From Gammaproteobacteria bacterium (GTDB lineage Bacteria; Pseudomonadota; Gammaproteobacteria; DSM-19610), in assembly GCA_011371465.1 (NCBI GenBank), contig DRQL01000241.1:1-17395 (forward strand): 17,395 nucleotides of DNA, in the 5' to 3' direction. Shown one piece after another: positions 15,200 to 17,395 of the stretch (positions within the stretch are counted from its first letter, which is position 1; the number at the start of each line of letters is the position of its first letter). A program made the position numbers and the translations under genes. The notes under the pieces are model-generated. The model worked only from the letters and a program-made list of their open reading frames with translations, was not told the DNA's origin and did not search any database.

Positions 15200-15249
15200 T
15201 TTTTTTCTCTGCCGAACCGGGACGCGAGGTCGGCTTCCCGGTATGATTT

Positions 15250-15278
15250 ATGGGGTCTGCAAACGCAGGCCCCATTTT
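15250..15278 (+). terminator. Hairpin between tsf and pyrH, possible attenuator or weak terminator
   Basis: An 11-bp stem with one G-T pair, ATGGGGTCTGC (15250-15260) with GCAGGCCCCAT (15265-15275) and an AAAC loop, is followed by TTT then G. The T-tract is short, so partial termination is more likely than full. The pyrH start lies 22 nt after it. It would reduce pyrH-frr-uppS expression relative to rpsB-tsf. Confidence 0.45.
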
Positions 15279-15299
15279 GTAACCAACCAAGACGGTATT

Positions 15300-16019
15300 A
15301 TGCACAATAGCCAACCGGTTTATCGCCGTATCCTCCTCAAACTGAGCGGTGAAGCGCTGATGGGGGAGGGCGACTACGGCATCGATCCCGCGGTTATCCT
15401 GCGTATCGCCGGTGAAATCCACGAGTTGCTGGAGGCGGGGCTGGAGATCGGCCTGGTCATTGGCGGCGGTAATATCTTCCGTGGCGCCGGGCTCGCGCAG
15501 GGTGGCATGGACCGGGTCACCGGCGACCACATGGGCATGCTGGCAACCGTCATCAATTCGCTGGCCATGCAGGATGCGCTGGAAAAACTGGGCAGCAAGT
15601 GCCGTGTCATGTCCGCGCTGCAAATCAACCAGGTATGCGAAGACTACATACGCCGCCGCGCGGTACGCCACCTGGAAAAAGGCCGCGTGGTCATTTTTGC
15701 CGCCGGTACCGGCAACCCGTTTTTTACCACCGACTCGGCTGCCAGTCTGCGCGCCATCGAGATGGGCGTTGACATCATGCTGAAAGCGACCAAGGTCGAC
15801 GGTGTCTACGATTCCGATCCGGTCAAAAACCCCGCCGCCAAACGCTACCAACGCATCGCCTATGACGATGCCATCAACCAGAAACTGGCCGTTATGGATG
15901 CGACTGCGCTGGTGCTGTGCCGGGACCAGGGTATGCCACTACGGGTTTTCAACCTGAACCGGCCGGGTAACCTGGTCAAGGTGGCGATGGGGCAGGACGT
16001 CGGTACGCTGGTGGAGTGA
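15300..16019 (+). CDS. pyrH: UMP kinase
   Basis: Bacterial-type UMP kinase (amino acid kinase fold, hexameric), which phosphorylates UMP to UDP in pyrimidine nucleotide synthesis. The product has 239 residues from the ATG at 15300. Landmarks are KLSGEAL with Lys14, GGGNIFRG at about 55-62, GDHMGMLAT at 75-83 and GTGNPFFTTDSAASLRA, the UMP and ATP contacts. An earlier in-frame ATG at 15243 would start inside the tsf-pyrH hairpin region, so I rejected it; the chosen start has only a weak GACGG ribosome site. frr begins 5 nt after its stop. Confidence 0.98.
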   Translation: MHNSQPVYRRILLKLSGEALMGEGDYGIDPAVILRIAGEIHELLEAGLEIGLVIGGGNIFRGAGLAQGGMDRVTGDHMGMLATVINSLAMQDALEKLGSKCRVMSALQINQVCEDYIRRRAVRHLEKGRVVIFAAGTGNPFFTTDSAASLRAIEMGVDIMLKATKVDGVYDSDPVKNPAAKRYQRIAYDDAINQKLAVMDATALVLCRDQGMPLRVFNLNRPGNLVKVAMGQDVGTLVE

Positions 16020-16024
16020 CAGAA

Positions 16025-16582
16025 ATGATAGAGGAAATCAAGGACGATGCCCGTACCCGTATGGGAAAGAGCATCGAGGCCATGAAGCAGTCGCTGAGCA
16101 AGATCCGCACCGGGCGCGCACATGCCAGCCTGCTCGATCATATCAAGGTCGACTATTACGGCTCGGAGGTGCCACTGGCGCAGGCGGCCAATATCACCGT
16201 CGAGGACTCGCGCACCCTGATGGTCTCCCCGTGGGAAAAGGCCATGGTGCAGGTCATCGAAAAGGCCATCATGAAATCAGACCTGGGCCTGAACCCGAAC
16301 ACGGCCGGCACTTCGATACGTATTCCCATGCCGCCCCTGACCGAAGAACGCCGCAAGGATATGGTACGCATCGTGCGCGCGGAAGCCGAGGCGACCCGCG
16401 TCGCCATTCGCAATATCCGGCGTGATGCCAACAGTGACTTCAAGGAACTGTTGAAGGAAAAGGAGATCTCCGAGGATGAAGAGCGGCACGCCCAGGAAGA
16501 TATCCAGAAGCTGACCAACCATTTTGTCGAACAGGTGGACAAGCTACTGGCCGAAAAAGAATCGGAGTTGATGGAAATATAG
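16025..16582 (+). CDS. frr: Ribosome recycling factor
   Basis: Factor that, with EF-G, splits the post-termination ribosome. The product is exactly 185 residues, the canonical RRF length, from the ATG at 16025; a GTG at 16016 overlapping the pyrH stop is in frame but unnecessary. Sequence features are the three-helix-bundle strands DDARTRMGKSIEAMK and LSKIRTGRAHASLLD, the beta-domain with VPLAQAANITVEDSRTL, LNPNTAGTSIRIPMPPLTEE, and the C-terminal helix with FKELLKEKEISEDEE. GGAG lies 8 nt upstream, inside the pyrH stop region. Confidence 0.99.
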   Translation: MIEEIKDDARTRMGKSIEAMKQSLSKIRTGRAHASLLDHIKVDYYGSEVPLAQAANITVEDSRTLMVSPWEKAMVQVIEKAIMKSDLGLNPNTAGTSIRIPMPPLTEERRKDMVRIVRAEAEATRVAIRNIRRDANSDFKELLKEKEISEDEERHAQEDIQKLTNHFVEQVDKLLAEKESELMEI

Positions 16583-16591
16583 TTTCCGATC

Positions 16592-17362
16592 ATGGCACAG
16601 GAACAACTCCAGGCCGAAACGCAAGCCGGACAACAGTCGTTGCCCCGCCACGTGGCCATCATTATGGATGGCAACGGGCGCTGGGCCAAATCCAGGAACC
16701 TGCCGCGCTACATGGGGCATCGCGCCGGGGTCAAGAGCGTGCGCCGGGTAGTGGAAGCCTGCCGGCAGCGCGGCATCGAGGCGCTTACCCTGTTTGCCTT
16801 TTCCAGCGAAAACTGGCGCCGTCCTCGCATCGAGGTCGGGCTGTTGATGGACCTGTTTGTGCGCACCCTCAAAAAGGAAGTCCACCGCCTCGACCAGAAC
16901 AATGTGCGCGTCCGCTTTATCGGTGACCGCAGCGCCTTCGATCCGAAGCTGCAGAAAATGATGCATGCCGCCGAGCAGAAAACCGCGGACAACACCGGTC
17001 TCACGCTGGTCATCGCGGCCAATTATGGCGGTCGCTGGGACCTGGTCGAAGCCACCCGGCGGATGGCGGCACAGGTGGCGGCGGGTGAGCTGGAGGTGGA
17101 TGACATCGACAGCGAACGGCTTGCCGGTGAGCTGTGCAATGCCGGCCTGCCGGAACCCGACCTGTTTATCCGCACCGGTGGTGAACAGCGCATCAGCAAC
17201 TACCTGTTGTGGCAACTGGCCTACACCGAACTGTATTTTACCGACCTGCTGTGGCCGGACTTCGATGCCGCGGCATTTGACGAAGCGCTGCAGTCCTTTG
17301 CCCGCCGCCAGCGGCGCTTTGGCAAGACCGGTGACCAGGTGGAGCAGTCCAGGCGTGCTTAA
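16592..17362 (+). CDS. uppS: Di-trans,poly-cis-undecaprenyl-diphosphate synthase (cis-prenyltransferase)
   Basis: Condenses isopentenyl diphosphate onto farnesyl diphosphate to make undecaprenyl diphosphate, the lipid carrier for peptidoglycan and other cell-wall glycans. The product is 256 residues with all cis-prenyltransferase signatures: IIMDGNGRWAK with catalytic Asp26, GHRAG, FAFSSENWRRP, and the C-terminal RTGGEQRISNYLLWQLAY. The start is 9 nt after frr, with no clear Shine-Dalgarno site, so it probably depends on translation of frr. The end overlaps cdsA by 8 nt. Confidence 0.98.
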   Translation: MAQEQLQAETQAGQQSLPRHVAIIMDGNGRWAKSRNLPRYMGHRAGVKSVRRVVEACRQRGIEALTLFAFSSENWRRPRIEVGLLMDLFVRTLKKEVHRLDQNNVRVRFIGDRSAFDPKLQKMMHAAEQKTADNTGLTLVIAANYGGRWDLVEATRRMAAQVAAGELEVDDIDSERLAGELCNAGLPEPDLFIRTGGEQRISNYLLWQLAYTELYFTDLLWPDFDAAAFDEALQSFARRQRRFGKTGDQVEQSRRA

Positions 17363-17395
17363 ACAGCGGCTGATCAGCGCGCTGATTATGATCCC
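17355..17395 (+). CDS. cdsA: Phosphatidate cytidylyltransferase, N-terminus only
   Basis: A GTG at 17355 opens a frame reading (M)LKQRLISALIMIP up to the window edge, which matches the start of CdsA (CDP-diglyceride synthase, e.g. E. coli MLKYRLISAFVLIP). It overlaps the end of uppS by 8 nt, and uppS-cdsA is the standard order. Only 13 complete codons are visible, so the call rests on this short match plus context. Confidence 0.8.
   Translation, partial: MLKQRLISALIMI

Noticed and set aside
15197..15206. Run of seven T residues directly after the tsf stop, as an intrinsic terminator
   Set aside because: No stable GC-rich stem lies immediately upstream of the run. The better hairpin is at 15250-15278.

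Overview
The window is chromosomal housekeeping DNA from a GC-rich gammaproteobacterium. The blocks rpsB-tsf-pyrH-frr-uppS-cdsA, map-glnD and dapC-dapD-(yffB-like)-dapE are typical of that class. A REP palindrome resembling those of Xanthomonadaceae and related gammaproteobacteria sits between dapC and dapD. No genus can be named from the sequence alone. I see no tRNA, rRNA, CRISPR, IS, prophage or plasmid genes.

Layout: (1) 1-883, minus: the N-terminal part of an unrecognised seven-helix membrane protein that runs off the left edge. (2) 966-4678, minus: a four-gene TRAP transporter set with an extra lipoprotein, tatT-dctP-dctQ-dctM, i.e. a TPR-associated TRAP transporter (TPAT). (3) 4717-8415, minus: dapC, dapD, a YffB-like ArsC-family protein and dapE, which cover the succinylase branch of lysine/diaminopimelate synthesis apart from dapF and the early steps. 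(4) 8461-9716, plus: an EamA/DMT permease and a small VOC (glyoxalase-fold) protein, overlapping by 4 nt. (5) 9783-13228, minus: map and glnD, translationally coupled through TGATG. (6) 13511-17395, plus: the translation and envelope operon rpsB-tsf-pyrH-frr-uppS-cdsA, with cdsA cut by the right edge.

The operon logic is clear. Almost every gene is close to the next one on its strand. The two divergent switch points, 13229-13510 and 8416-8460, each carry recognisable sigma70-like promoter elements. The rpsB promoter is followed by a structured leader of about 170 nt that fits the S2 autoregulatory leader of gammaproteobacteria.

The most interesting non-coding features are two inverted repeats that intrude on gene ends. 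A 29-bp perfect REP pair encodes the last nine residues of DapC and the first base of its stop codon. A 19-bp imperfect inverted repeat between the VOC gene and glnD contains the stop codons of both convergent genes at mirror-image positions. No wholly new multi-gene system is evident. The least described protein-coding parts are the TPAT transporter, whose ligand is unknown, and the seven-helix protein next to it.
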